A program made the translations under genes and the position numbers. DNA of 64,000 bases from Byssothecium circinans (Eukaryota > Ascomycota > Dothideomycetes > Pleosporales > Massarinaceae): positions 455,327 to 519,326 of the forward strand of contig ML976990.1 of NCBI GenBank assembly GCA_010015675.1, read 5' to 3'. Of this stretch, positions 33,074 through 43,687 are shown one piece after another (position 1 is the first letter of the stretch; each line of letters opens with the position of its first letter). The notes under the pieces were generated by a model. It saw only the letters and a program-made list of their open reading frames with translations, was not told where the DNA came from and ran no database searches.

Positions 33074-33743
33074 GCGTTGATGGCAAAAAGGGTAATCACA
33101 GCCATCAAGGCGAAAGGGCAGGGCGCTCCGAGTGCATGTTTTGGGTTGGTTTGGGCTGGGGAAGACTCTTATACCCCTTTGAATTTTGTGTTGCGGATGG
33201 ACGGAAAAGCTATGTTTCAGTTTCGACTATCGCAATACAAACGGTTTTCTATTCCTTCAATGTTTTCGCGATTCGCCTCTATGGCCCATCTTCCTCTGGC
33301 TTTTCCATCCCAAGTTCAAATGAACCATATTTCTTATCGTCCAACTTTCAACCACATTGCGCTCATGCTTTCTTTATTTGTGGTTCCCTGAGTCGTCAAT
33401 GCGGTAATATTGATGAAGAAGGTGTGGTATATAGAAGAGGGTTAGCGCACATTTTAGTCAGCCAAGGCTTTCGTATACATATCTCACCCGCGGACAGCTC
33501 CTCCTGACTTCGTTCAGCCTTACTCTCCCTCCATCTCAGTTCAACGAGAACTGCGTCTACATAGTGAACCCACGATCGCTTCACAATTTATACTGCAGCG
33601 CATATCTCATGCGGGAACTCATCAACTGGGGCGCAAACACCACCCCCAACATCCCTGTCCCAATATCGTCTGACAGCCCAACCCCACAAACCCTACACAG
33701 CCGTATCAAAAGCTTCGGTGCTGGCCGCCGCGCCTCATAGAGG
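33074..33743. other. Intergenic, no gene seen
   Basis: Between two plus-strand genes; short frames only. Confidence 0.5.
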
Positions 33744-35529
33744 ATGTACAAGTACGGAGTCAAATGTCAATGGAGAGATTTCAAAAAAGCAGCCCGGAAT
33801 TGGTTCAAGAGACACCCGCTTATAAAGAAGATGAGTGTGCTAATCATAATACCGCCCTGCTTCATTCTGTACTATACTTCCGTGGCGATATTTTGGGTAT
33901 ATGAAAGTTTGGAACAGGGGTGGAGGGAACCGAAGAGGTGGCTTTTGAAAGAGGAAGAGATTAGGAGGAGGAAGGAACAGAGGGAAAAGAGAGATAGTAT
34001 TAAGATTTTGCCGACGAGGAGGCCGAGGGCATTGTCCTTGGCTGCGGGGGGTACGAGGGTTGAGTGTGGCGTTGAGATTCCCGTCGAGATGTCTGTGCGA
34101 AGCGTTGCGGAGGAGTCGAAGGGGAAGAGACGAGAAGAAAATGTTGTTGTGAAGAAGGTCGAAGAGCAGCGCATTGTCGATCAGCTCGGAACTTGTCAGC
34201 TTTGGAAGCTACCTTTTGAAGTTCGCCAGCAAGTATGGAAGTATGCTGTCGGCGGCAACCACATTCATATCATGAGACGAAAAGGTAGACTAGGCAACGT
34301 GTACTGCTCTGCGGATGACCCTACAGATCCTATTCGTCGAGACTTGTGTCTATCTACGAGAGATGAGAATGGTTGCTACATCCCGACTGCCTGGCCGAGA
34401 GACACTTACCCGCTGGCGTTGCTCTCGATCTGTCGACAAATGTACGCTCATCTCTTATCCGGAGGAAACGGTAATAGACTAACAGGATCGCAGATACACT
34501 GAGACGGTCGGCCTTCTCTACACACACAACACCTTCGCCTTCGACGAACCAGACACGGTCCAACTCTTCTACCAGACCGTTCTACCTAGCCGCAGCCGCC
34601 TAATTAAATCCATACACTTCACGCCCAACGCCAGGAACGACATCTATAGCCGTTCGCACTGGAACCGGATGATATCATGGGGCTACGAGCCTCGAACCAA
34701 CGAGTTGCACAAGTGGTGGCATTGTCTCCATTGGCTAACCACTGTGCGGGAAGCCAGTCTATCTCGCCTCACCGTTACGCCCACGTTCGGCAGACTTTTC
34801 GCACAACCGACAGGCGGTGCTCATATGTGCGTTTGGATGCAGAACCTGGTCAGTTCCTTGAACCATTTGGAGGTTAGTGGGAAGAAGGTTGATGTCACGC
34901 TTACGTGGCCGAAAGATGCCTGGGAGGACTTACCGCCGCATGTTGCCCCGCCGCCGAACTGGTGGGCGATGAATAAGAACATACCATCGCCGCTCCGCAT
35001 GACGTTGAGAGAGTACGGATACCCGGTGAAGACCGACTTCATGGCGTTTTTTACGCCGTTTCATCTGCAGTGTTTGCACTGCCGCGACTATACCATCATC
35101 AGGAAAGCAACGAAGGGTTTTGCGGAAGTTTCGACCATCGAAGCCAAGAATACGGACTTGGTACTTGCCGGGGACCCCAACATAGCTACGGTGCATGCCC
35201 CGCGTCTAGGCGATCCGCGGAATTCTGTGCGGACGCGTTACATTACGTTTCATTCTTTCTGTGGAGGCTGGGTCGAATTTGAATACCATTCGCCAAGCAA
35301 GAAGTGGACTGCTACGTTTGGAGCAAGGGAGATTGCGGACGAGGAAGCTGAGAGACATTTGAAGGAGTGGCCGGAGAGGTACCCAGTCTTGGAGTCGCCA
35401 CATGAAATGTTGCAGGGCTTGGATGATCTGGATGAGGGTTTTATTCGAACGAGGTTGCAGAGCTGGTATACGATTGACAGTCAGACTAAGGAGAGGTTTT
35501 ATCGTAATGTCGGGTGGTATAGAGAGTGA
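33744..35529 (+). CDS. DUF7730-type protein with N-terminal membrane anchor
   Basis: Two exons (33744-34441, 34494-35529) with a 52-nt intron (GTACGC, branch ACTAAC, acceptor CGCAG); total 577 aa. Near the N-terminus is one hydrophobic span (about residues 32-52, VLIIIPPCFILYYTSVAIFW) followed by a charged helix (KEEEIRRRKEQREKRD). The C-terminal half carries the typical fungal DUF7730/F-box-like frame: WKLPFEVRQQVWKYAVGG, then after the splice CRQIYTETVGLLYTHNTF, and IKSIHF. These proteins are expanded in Dothideomycetes and their biochemical role is not known. The membrane anchor is an unusual addition; if real, the protein would be tethered rather than nuclear/cytosolic. Confidence 0.8.
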
Positions 35530-35871
35530 GTGAGGGTCGAGTAGACACAAACAATTGCGATTGATGTTCTTCTCCGCGACAGGCCTTATCGATTTCACTC
35601 CTCGTTCGTGAAGATGGCAAATTTTATAACGAACGCTTCAGCGTTCTTTTGAGAATAGGTATGCATATCCATCTAATAAGGACGGTGTTCATCAACTTCA
35701 AAGATTAAACAAATATAAAAACTTGCTTAGAAAATGGAAGGCACTGTTTCGTTATGAGCAAGATAAAAATAAAGGTCAAGCAAACCATCTATCAGCCAAC
35801 CCATCCATGCTTGATAGATAGAAAGCACGCGCTTGGTGGATAATATTTAGACCAAAAAAAAATTGGCTTAC
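35530..35871. other. Intergenic, no gene seen
   Basis: AT-rich spacer between the DUF7730-type gene and tRNA-Glu(TTC); A8 run near 35855 read from the minus strand is a T-run following the tRNA and the likely Pol III terminator. Confidence 0.6.
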
Positions 35872-35968
35872 TTCCGGTACCGGGAGTCGAACCCGGCTCT
35901 CGTCGGACACTTTTCATTGCTCGAAAGCCCATGAAAGCGACGGATGCTAGCCGATACACCATACCGGA
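35872..35968 (-). tRNA. tRNA-Glu (anticodon TTC) with 25-nt intron
   Basis: Acceptor stem TCCGGTA/TACCGGA with discriminator A; D-arm TGGTGTATCGGCTAGCA; T-arm with GTTCGACTC. The anticodon stem CGTCG/CGACG encloses a loop with TTC at 35935-35933, interrupted after position 37 by an intron at about 35931-35907. The spliced length is 72 nt. It differs from the CTC isoacceptor at 7.76 kb in arms and in intron sequence. Confidence 0.93.
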
Positions 35969-36231
35969 CGTCATTGCTTGAACTGATGAAAATTTTTGTC
36001 GTCTTTTTAATATATATAGATAGTCTGCAAAGGCCTCACTCACGCTTCAATTTCGAAGGCTGAGTGAAACTAGCGTGCGACTGACTAAGGAAGCGGGGTG
36101 ATTGATTGGACTCAACATTCTAGGCTACCGAGGCGCCCCGCCCGTCTGCTCCGGGGTAGCTGCAACGTGACACCGCGTCAGGACGCGTTATCCCTTCACT
36201 ACGAGCTACTTCTATCCATCCGTGCCACGCC

Positions 36232-37944
36232 ATGGCATTCGCCTTTGATACTGTGGGCAATCGACCGCGCCGTCCACAACCACGACCGACCAAAGATGCC
36301 AGCTGGGAGCTAGCCAATCACGCCAAATCGTACCTCGAAGCCGGCGAATACGCAAAAGGATACGGCCTGCTCTATTCACTCCTCCACGCCGGCACTTCCA
36401 TCTCGGTCCCCGCGAAACCGTACGTTGGCCTGCTCGCCCCTGCCGCCCACATCGCGTTCGCGTCCTCGCTCGTCGCATACCCCACCATCACCACGAAGTC
36501 CACCTCCCCCAATGCGATCAAAGGCGCTGATGCTGCCTTGCAATATCTACGATGCGTGCACAACACGATAGAGGGTCCGGCCTACAAAATTATTCGTAAA
36601 GCCTTCACCTTCCCCGAGGAACGCACACGGCGGCGTGCACCCAACCGGCACGACGGCGAGAACGGTTCGCCCAGCGCTGGTGGAGACATTGAGCGCCTGG
36701 ACGCGAAACAGGCCAACGCGCTGAGCATATGGTATTGTGCGGATGACTTCTGGCATATTGTGGGATGGGCTTTCAACTGCTCAGTCGTATACAAGAAGCG
36801 CTGGGCACGATGGAAGCTGTGGCTCGACGTCATGCTCAACTTGCTCGAGGCCGACTGGGACACGTGCAGCAAAGAGGCAAAGGAAGACGAGGCCCTCGGG
36901 GAAGATGTACTACAGGAGAGCCTCATCTGGACGTACATTAGCAGCGGGAGCCCCACAAGTCGCAGCACACGCCGACGCATCTTTGCTGCAATTCTCGCCA
37001 TGGCAGATAGGCCTGCACGCCAGTCCTTCCCCGAGATATGGAAGAACGAGACGGCACCGCCGAAGCCGCCCAACGACGACATCAAACCCACCGCCACGCT
37101 CGACTTTGAGAACCACCAGCTCGGTGACTACGACATTGATAACGAAGACACAGCCATGCTTGATGCCCCTCGAAGAGATAGCCGGCGGAAGCCATCTGTT
37201 GCATCTGAGGATTCCGACGACAGCGAGAACGCCAACAGTAGAAATGCTGTAGAAAGGCTCGGTGGGAGAGACGCAATACAGCTCCGCCAGCGCTTGATCG
37301 CCCTGCTCGCAAAAGTAGCGCTGGCGCTTCCTACCCAGTTCACGACGCTGGAAGATCTCTGTGATAATTTCACCGAACAACTCGGGGTGAAAGACACTCC
37401 CATCAGCATTTTCAGCCTCATCATTTCGACTTCACGATTGCCAAAGGATGCACGACTTGCACTTCATGTAAACCTACTCTTGCCTTTTGTGTCTTCTAGG
37501 ATCGAAAACTACTTCAAGAAAGCACCTACACAAGCAGAATTCACGACGCAGCTGCTTCCTCTTCGCGCGTCGTCGCAGAGATTTGCACATAACGCCAAAA
37601 TCTCGCTCATTCTGGAACAAATTTTCTTGTACATGATCAGCGAAAAGCTACTTCTGGTGAATGATGCATTGAGAATGGCGGTCGAGGCTGGAATCGAGGC
37701 TCGGCAGAAGGTCTATGGCACTGGCAAAAGCAAGAAGGGAAACGCAGAGGAAGAGGAGCAAGGCAAAGAGATCATGGAGGCTACTTCGATGCGACTTCTG
37801 GGTTTGCTAGAGTTGCTGGAGATGGCAGCTGGAGTTGAACCCCAACCACGGAAGGCGATGAGTAAGTCCAAGCCTTTCCTGTTGTCATCATTTGGCTCCT
37901 CGCTTTCATCCGCACCCGAAAGTGAGACCGATGATGGTGACTAA
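36232..37944 (+). CDS. Conserved fungal protein of unknown function
   Basis: Intronless, 570 aa from ATG at 36232. N-terminal half is helical with the conserved-looking block SIWYCADDFWHIVGWAFNCS followed by WARWKLWLDVMLNLLEADW, which I have the impression of as a broadly conserved filamentous-fungal protein without a name. Residues about 300-340 are acidic and Ser-rich (SEDSDDSENANS), a probable disordered linker; the C-terminal half is Leu-rich and helical with LLGLLELLEMAAG near the end. No signal peptide or membrane segment. No function assigned. Long uninterrupted frame and biased codon use support it strongly as a gene. Confidence 0.85.
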   Translation: MAFAFDTVGNRPRRPQPRPTKDASWELANHAKSYLEAGEYAKGYGLLYSLLHAGTSISVPAKPYVGLLAPAAHIAFASSLVAYPTITTKSTSPNAIKGADAALQYLRCVHNTIEGPAYKIIRKAFTFPEERTRRRAPNRHDGENGSPSAGGDIERLDAKQANALSIWYCADDFWHIVGWAFNCSVVYKKRWARWKLWLDVMLNLLEADWDTCSKEAKEDEALGEDVLQESLIWTYISSGSPTSRSTRRRIFAAILAMADRPARQSFPEIWKNETAPPKPPNDDIKPTATLDFENHQLGDYDIDNEDTAMLDAPRRDSRRKPSVASEDSDDSENANSRNAVERLGGRDAIQLRQRLIALLAKVALALPTQFTTLEDLCDNFTEQLGVKDTPISIFSLIISTSRLPKDARLALHVNLLLPFVSSRIENYFKKAPTQAEFTTQLLPLRASSQRFAHNAKISLILEQIFLYMISEKLLLVNDALRMAVEAGIEARQKVYGTGKSKKGNAEEEEQGKEIMEATSMRLLGLLELLEMAAGVEPQPRKAMSKSKPFLLSSFGSSLSSAPESETDDGD

Positions 37945-38630
37945 TGGATGGCAATGACGAGGACGAGGAAGGCCGCCGAAGAAACGATCAATGGGTTTTA
38001 GCAGCATAGACAACTTCCGAAAATAGGTGCCGATGCTCTCGCCACAGCTTCACTACTGCTATCAGAGGAAGGCGATAAGCCGAGCTGCGCCGGCGCAGCA
38101 CCGCAGAGGAAGCGATAGAAGCAGCGGGATATTCAATCGAGTGGAAAACTCGACCAATGGTTCTTTGTTTCGAGCAGCCAATGCAACGTGCGGCTGAGTG
38201 AAGCGGCTTCCCCCACCATTCCAAGTGCGGAATAGTTTGCAATGCACACTTTTTTATCCCACTCAAATTGCGCCACGACAAAGTCAAAAGAATGACACTA
38301 GGTATCTATCCATAGCCAGAAACATATTTCTGACGCAGAATGCTCCGAGCCCGACTCGAAAATACTAGATCTAGTATCCTCATCTTCTTGCTACTTCCCG
38401 ACTGCTGCATTTGTTCGTTACAATCTAATTGCTCCTACTTTGGTTGGGTAATGAGTCACAAATACATCGCAAGAGAAAACTTTGTCTCCGTTCCTACGAC
38501 TGCACCAAACCTCCGATTGTTGATCCCGAAGCCGGAGATAGTGATCCTGTATTGAAATCGTCGTCCAATCCCTGGCAGGGCTTTTCAAACTATCATCTCT
38601 TACGCAAGAAATCTCAGATACCTAATCACG
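37945..38630. other. Intergenic, no gene seen
   Basis: About 0.7 kb between the 570-aa gene and the phosphoglycerate-mutase-like gene; short unsupported frames. Confidence 0.5.
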
Positions 38631-39462
38631 ATGCCTCCCAAGATTTCGCTCGTGCGCCACGCCCAAGGCTACCACAACCTTCACGTAAACTATCAACCCG
38701 CCCCTTTCACACAAGTACACTCATGACTAAGCATTCCAACAGCGCGACTACACGCTCTTGGACCCCCTCCTAACGCCACTAGGAAAACAACAATGCGCCG
38801 AACTATCGTCAAAATTCCCACACCACGCCACGGTTGACCTTGTCATTGCCTCACCTCTTCGACGGACCGTCCAAACCGCAGCGTACAGCTTTGGACCCAC
38901 GCTTGCGCGATCGGAGGTGCCATTCATCTTACACCCAGCGCTGCAAGAGGTGGCCGATTCAGGGAGTGATACCGGGACTGATGCAAGCATCCTAGCCAAA
39001 ACCTACGAAGACATGTTCAAGGGGGACGACCTAGGGTTTCACTGGGGAAAAATCGACCAAAGTCTGGTAACAGACGGATGGAATAGCAAGAAAGGATACT
39101 GGGCCTATACGAGAGAAGCTCTAGCAGCTCGCTCTGCCGACATTCGCAATTGGCTCTTCCAGCGGCCCGAAGCACACGTCATCATCGTCACCCATGGAGC
39201 CATCGCTCACTTCATCACCGAGGACTGGGATGTTGAAGACCCCATGACGACTACCGCCTACGCGAACTGCGAGGTCCGCGACTTCACCTTCTCGGCGGCG
39301 AGTAAAGACGGCGACGCACATCTGGAAGAGACTAAGGAGAGCAAAGACAAGAGGGCGATTGACCTAGGAGAGACGGATCCGCATGTCGTGGCTGAGTTGG
39401 AGGGCGCGATTCACCCTGGAACTGGGCGATTTGAAGCTGTAGAGGTTACTACTCAAGCATAA
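38631..39462 (+). CDS. Phosphoglycerate-mutase-like histidine phosphatase
   Basis: Two exons (38631-38684, 38743-39462) with a 58-nt intron (GTAAAC..CAACAG), phase 0, 257 aa. Exon 1 encodes MPPKISLVRHAQGYHNLH with the catalytic RHG-type motif (here RHAQG) whose His is phosphorylated. Exon 2 continues LLDPLLTPLGKQQC and ends the catalytic set with VIIVTHGAIAHF. Members of this fungal branch are cytosolic phosphatases or mutase-like proteins of unclear substrate; glycolytic activity should not be assumed. Without the small first exon the frame would lack the nucleophile, so the splice is well supported. Confidence 0.88.
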
Positions 39463-39816
39463 AGAATTACTAGAATAGTAACGTAAAGCACCACCGAGAC
39501 GGCCATACTATCAAAGCGGCCAAAATTTTCTTAGCATTTTTAAAATCTTGACATCTTAATAACTAGTTATTATGCCCCGGAATGTCAGTGTATCCAGCTA
39601 ACCCCGCCCCCACCCCAAAGCCCTTTTATTATTTTAACTTTAGATAATATTCTTATTAACTACCATTTTAGTATCCAGACTAGGACTTCAGTATCACATT
39701 GGTACCATAGGGGCTAGCGAACGCGGTAGTAATACATGCACATTAGAGCGAATGATTGACATTATAGCTGTCTGAGTGTAGCTATGCGACTAATCCTCTG
39801 GAGATTCATATCTATT
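39463..39816. other. Intergenic, AT-rich, repeat-relic-like
   Basis: Converging genes on both sides. The part from about 39520 to 39700 is rich in TpA and T/A runs unlike its surroundings and may be a small RIP-altered repeat relic; I see no termini. Confidence 0.4.
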
Positions 39817-40569
39817 CTATTTCTGAGCAGCAGTCGCAGCCTCCTTGTCGGCGGTCAGCATCTTCTGTATGGCTGGCCTGTTTATGCAGCGATCCCACCA
39901 AGCCCTCACAGCGTTGCGACTGAGAATGACGTCTCCGTACCCGCATACGAAAAGTCTTTGGATCAGCGGAATGTAGTAGATATCCGTGAGAGTGAAGTCC
40001 TTTCCAGCCATGTAATCTTTGTCTTGTAAAAGACGTTCTGCCACGTCAAAAAACATCTCGACCGACCGCAGTGCATCTGAGACCACGGCATCATTGGGAG
40101 GCAGGCCCATGATTCTTTTGACAAACTTCTCGGTTGCGATTCTACCTGCAGGCTCGGCGAAGTAGAGCATTTCCACTGACTGCGCCTGGTCGAACAGCGC
40201 CGCAGCTTCGATGTCCGAATCCGGGGGTAGAAGTGGAAAGGAGTACTTCCTCGCGAGGTGTTTGCAGATTGCGCGACTCTCGTAGAGAATGAGCCCGTCG
40301 GGGAAAGTGATGACTGGTATTTTACCCCACGGGTGACGTTTCATGTTTTCTTCGGACTGGGACGTAGCGGTGTCAGCGATATACGATTTTCTCATGCGAT
40401 GATAAGCCGCGTCGTCTTCCAGGAGAAACGGTTCACCCACCTTATGTTCCCCCTTCAGCAAGTTGACAAGCACGAGTTCGTAATCCGTGAAGCCACCTTC
40501 GGCGAGAGTCAGGCGGACACGATCGGTGTTGGTCGAACCGGGAGAGCCATATAGAGTAAAGGCTGGCAT
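39817..40569 (-). CDS. Glutathione S-transferase
   Basis: Two exons on the minus strand (40569-40441, 40356-39817). The 84-nt intron (GTGGGT, branch GCTGAC, acceptor CCCAG) is a multiple of three and stop-free, so an unspliced frame also exists; removal joins KGEHK to SEENMKRHPWGKIPV, the expected thioredoxin-fold spacing. Product 222 aa: N-terminal GST domain (FTLYGSPGSTNTDRVRL; cis-Pro in GKIPV; ESRAI glutathione-gamma-glutamyl contact) and helical C-terminal domain (FTLTDIYYIPLIQRL). Cytosolic detoxification or tailoring enzyme. An upstream in-frame ATG at 40635 would add 22 residues and is less likely. Divergent from a Zn2Cys6 regulator with 461 nt between starts. Confidence 0.88.
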   Translation of the reverse strand: MPAFTLYGSPGSTNTDRVRLTLAEGGFTDYELVLVNLLKGEHKVGEPFLLEDDAAYHRMRKSYIADTATSQSEENMKRHPWGKIPVITFPDGLILYESRAICKHLARKYSFPLLPPDSDIEAAALFDQAQSVEMLYFAEPAGRIATEKFVKRIMGLPPNDAVVSDALRSVEMFFDVAERLLQDKDYMAGKDFTLTDIYYIPLIQRLFVCGYGDVILSRNAVRAWWDRCINRPAIQKMLTADKEAATAAQK

Positions 40570-41030
40570 TTTCGAGCTGTGCAGTAGTTTCGACACAAAT
40601 CTAGGGCTGTTCGTGATGAGCTTCGACATGTGCAATTGAAGTACTCCGAGAGAGAGATTGGGCCAGTCACTCGGTATTTAAGTCCTTCGAGTCGGAACGA
40701 AGCCATGACGATCGGACAATCGGATAATCGAGTCAGTTGCAGGATTGCGGAGCTCTGTGCTGGTTTGTAGAAGGAAGGTTGAAGCTATTCCCACAGCACG
40801 TATGATTGGTAGGTTCGCTTTTGCTACCCAATCAAGCTAGCGCTGACTGGTCGTCAACAACATCCAATGTCCACACTTGACACATGTGCACACCGACTCG
40901 CCTCCCATGGTCCCGGTAGTGAATTAAGGTACATCATTTAATTCGTCTGCTCGGAGTTTTTACTTGCTACGACTCTTTCTCTCGCCTGTCGGGTGTTGTA
41001 CGACAAGCGTGAATGTCCCACCCCCCAATA
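40570..41030. promoter_or_regulatory. Divergent promoter between GST and Zn2Cys6 regulator
   Basis: 461 nt separate the two ATGs, so both genes share this promoter region. The regulator may act on its neighbour (inference). I did not identify a convincing CGG-N-CCG site by eye. Confidence 0.5.
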
Positions 41031-42390
41031 ATGGCCGGAAGCCTGGTCGCCCGCAAACGAAACATCCAATCTAGAAGCAAAGTAAAAACTGGTTGTGCAA
41101 CCTGCAGGTCAGTCTCAAATCCGATGACCCAGGAATAAGGATTTGGACGGGAGGTCAGCTCTGCAGTGATTGTGCTCACCTAGCAACAGAATAAGGAAGG
41201 TCAAATGCGACGAGAACAAGCCATTTTGCAAAAGATGTGTTGACACTGGTCGTAATTGCGATGGCTACGAATCTCCCTTTAGGTTGTTTACTAGTCAAAC
41301 CATCAACAACGCTCATGCTGGTGGCATCAAGTCAGTGACTAGTCGACAATCCATTCGGCCCACTTTAACTGAGATCGCCCCTCAGGATATCGACCTCCTC
41401 AATCGTTACTTCTCAACGAAAACCATGTTTGGCGTGAAGCTGGACTGTGATGATGAAGCCAGGCAAGTCCTCCAAGCCAGCTTGACTGATCTGCCGATAC
41501 GACACGCAGTCTCGTCTCTCAGAGCTCTTCGGGAAGATCTGGAGATGTCCGGAGTCGTTCCAGCGTGTGTCGCGCAGCAGACCCCGAGCTATAACTATGG
41601 TCTCCAGCAATACTGTCTGGCTTTGAGGGGTCTCGCGTCTAACTTGTCACCTCTGGGCTCCAACGGGTTGAAGTCGGCATTACTTTGCTGTCAGATCTTC
41701 ATCAGCATTGAGCAAGTGCGGGGCAACTACGCTACTATGGTTCAGCACATCGTTCAAGGCCTCAGGATCCTACACGAGTATCGGGCAAGGCCATATTTTG
41801 CTGCCGCGGATAGTTTGGCGCCAGCACACCATGACCAGCTACCCTTCCTGGATGTTTTCATCATCAAGCTGTTCACTGCACCATGCCAGTTCGCAGATCC
41901 TCCAACAACGGCGGATATAAGCGGGACGGCGGTGTCACTGTGTTTGATCTCGCCGCAGCAACCGCCTGCTGAATCTTGCGACCTTCGCACGATTGCACCC
42001 AACATGCGGCCAGAGCTTAAAAGGATCGCTGCGTCGACACTTGAATTTCTCGACAAGGTGTCGCATGTCGAATCGGCGGAAAATGCTGTTCGACTGCTAT
42101 CCGAGAAAGCGTCTCTACTGGCCTCCTTGGAATCGTGGCTCGTGGATCTTGAACTCATTCAAACGGAGAGCAGTCTTCCTGGGCTGCCTGAGCTTATTCA
42201 GGTATCCTTCATGCGCTTCTTCCATCAGACACTGAAAATCGTTCTCTTGGGCGCACTAGGCTGCTCACCAGATCTTCATGCCGAGCTGCAGACCGAGAAC
42301 GACCGACTGCAGGGCATCGCTACCGACGTGGGTGAAAGATTAAAGGGGTATAGAATGTGCGTTGGCGCTAGAAGTGGTCGAGGGCAGTGA
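41031..42390 (+). CDS. Zn2Cys6 transcription factor
   Basis: Two exons (41031-41107, 41190-42390) with an 82-nt intron (GTCAGT..CAACAG), 425 aa. The intron splits the zinc cluster: exon 1 ends KTGCATC and exon 2 continues RIRKVKCDENKPFCKRCVDT, then GRNCDGY, giving all six cysteines of the binuclear zinc DNA-binding domain (residues about 22-50) with a basic stretch before them. The rest is a helical regulatory region as in small fungal activators of the type that controls local gene groups. Nuclear. The intron inside the cluster is common in this class. Divergent partner is a GST; an acyltransferase and an epoxide-hydrolase-like gene follow within 6 kb. Confidence 0.9.
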
Positions 42391-43687
42391 CATATAGTAT
42401 GCGGATATTTATGGAAAAAGTGGAGCGCGTTTTCCATGCTACGCATCTGATTCCCGTCTTTTCACAATCAAGAGAATTTTGCGGACTTCATAGCTAGCAA
42501 GTGGAGCGGAAGAAGGCCAGCGGGTTTACTAAACGCTGTTAGATAGATACTCTATGCACAACTTCACACCTTGGATGCGGCAATGGGGATTCTTTTCGTT
42601 CACAAAATAATATAAAAGTGACAGTCGAAGGCAGTAGACTAAGTTTAATGCCTCACTCAGCATCACGCTCTCTCGCCCTCAATCACGTCACTTAGCGCAC
42701 TTTAAGGTAGCTAGAGAGAGAGCGAGAGAAAGAATGAGTCGGTCGGCGTGCGTGCCTAAGATTGCAGGAGTCTTCCCCTTATAGTATGTAGACCGAACAA
42801 ACCAATCAGCAGCTGAATTTGCTCCCCAATCGGGTTCCCACATGGCAGTTCGGCTATCCGAAGCTGAAGCCGACCAACACCAAGGCGGACGTGCAAACGC
42901 TGGACTGCAAGGGTGACAGAATGCGCACAACCGATAGCGTTGCAGTTGGAAGACTCTCAGGCCAAAAGTGCAGCAGTGATTATAAGGGATTGATGCGGCC
43001 GAAATCGGGAAGGTTATGGGATTTGCAATTTTAGGGAAATTGCTGCGACGGAGAAAAACCGGAAGCTCCATTCATTGGCATGGTTCATATAAGAAGCACC
43101 GATAGGTAGCAGAAATCGAGAGCTTGAAATCATCCGGTCCGCCCGGTACTTGATAATGGCAAGAGCTAGTGCCAAAGCTACCCTCACGCGTTGCTGACCG
43201 GAACGAGGTTGGAGGGTTCCAGGCCTAGGGCAACGCTTACACTCAGATCGATAATGGACACATCCCCTACGATCACTGTGAGTACAACAAGGCTGCAGTA
43301 GCAGCTAATTTAACGCAGCGAAAATGCGATAAATAGATCGCAAAACTAGCATGTCTATTTCATATTACCATAGTAAGGAGTAAAGCGACGCTTACTCAAT
43401 AGGCTAGATAGGTCAATAGAAAAACGTCTTCCACATTATTTAAAATAATACCTCTCAGGGACCTAACCAGGACCATAAGCAGTAGCAAGGTCTGATTGGT
43501 TAGCTACTACCTTATGCGATTGCACTCTCACATCTCACCTGTTTAAGATCTTCGGTAAGGCTGACCGGTTAGAATACATTTGTCATTCATGCAACCCAGG
43601 GTCATCTTTAGCCATTTATAAAGCGTAACGGTTTACCACTTGTTTTAGTCCGTCAGAGCGAGCCTTGACCAAGACCCGCGTGAAAAA
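42391..43687. other. Intergenic, no gene seen
   Basis: About 1.3 kb. Contains a GA/CT imperfect inverted tract around 42665-42735 (CGCTCTCTCGCC and AGAGAGAGCGAGAG) and an AT-rich, TpA-rich segment at 43300-43500. No gene or clear transposon ends. Confidence 0.5.

Noticed and set aside
40357..40440. 28-residue insertion within the GST
   Set aside because: Bounded by GTGGGT and CCCAG with a GCTGAC branch site, and removal restores the family spacing, so it is treated as an intron although in frame and stop-free.
42665..42735. GA/CT inverted tract as a regulatory hairpin or transposon end
   Set aside because: Imperfect low-complexity sequence without flanking duplication or partner.
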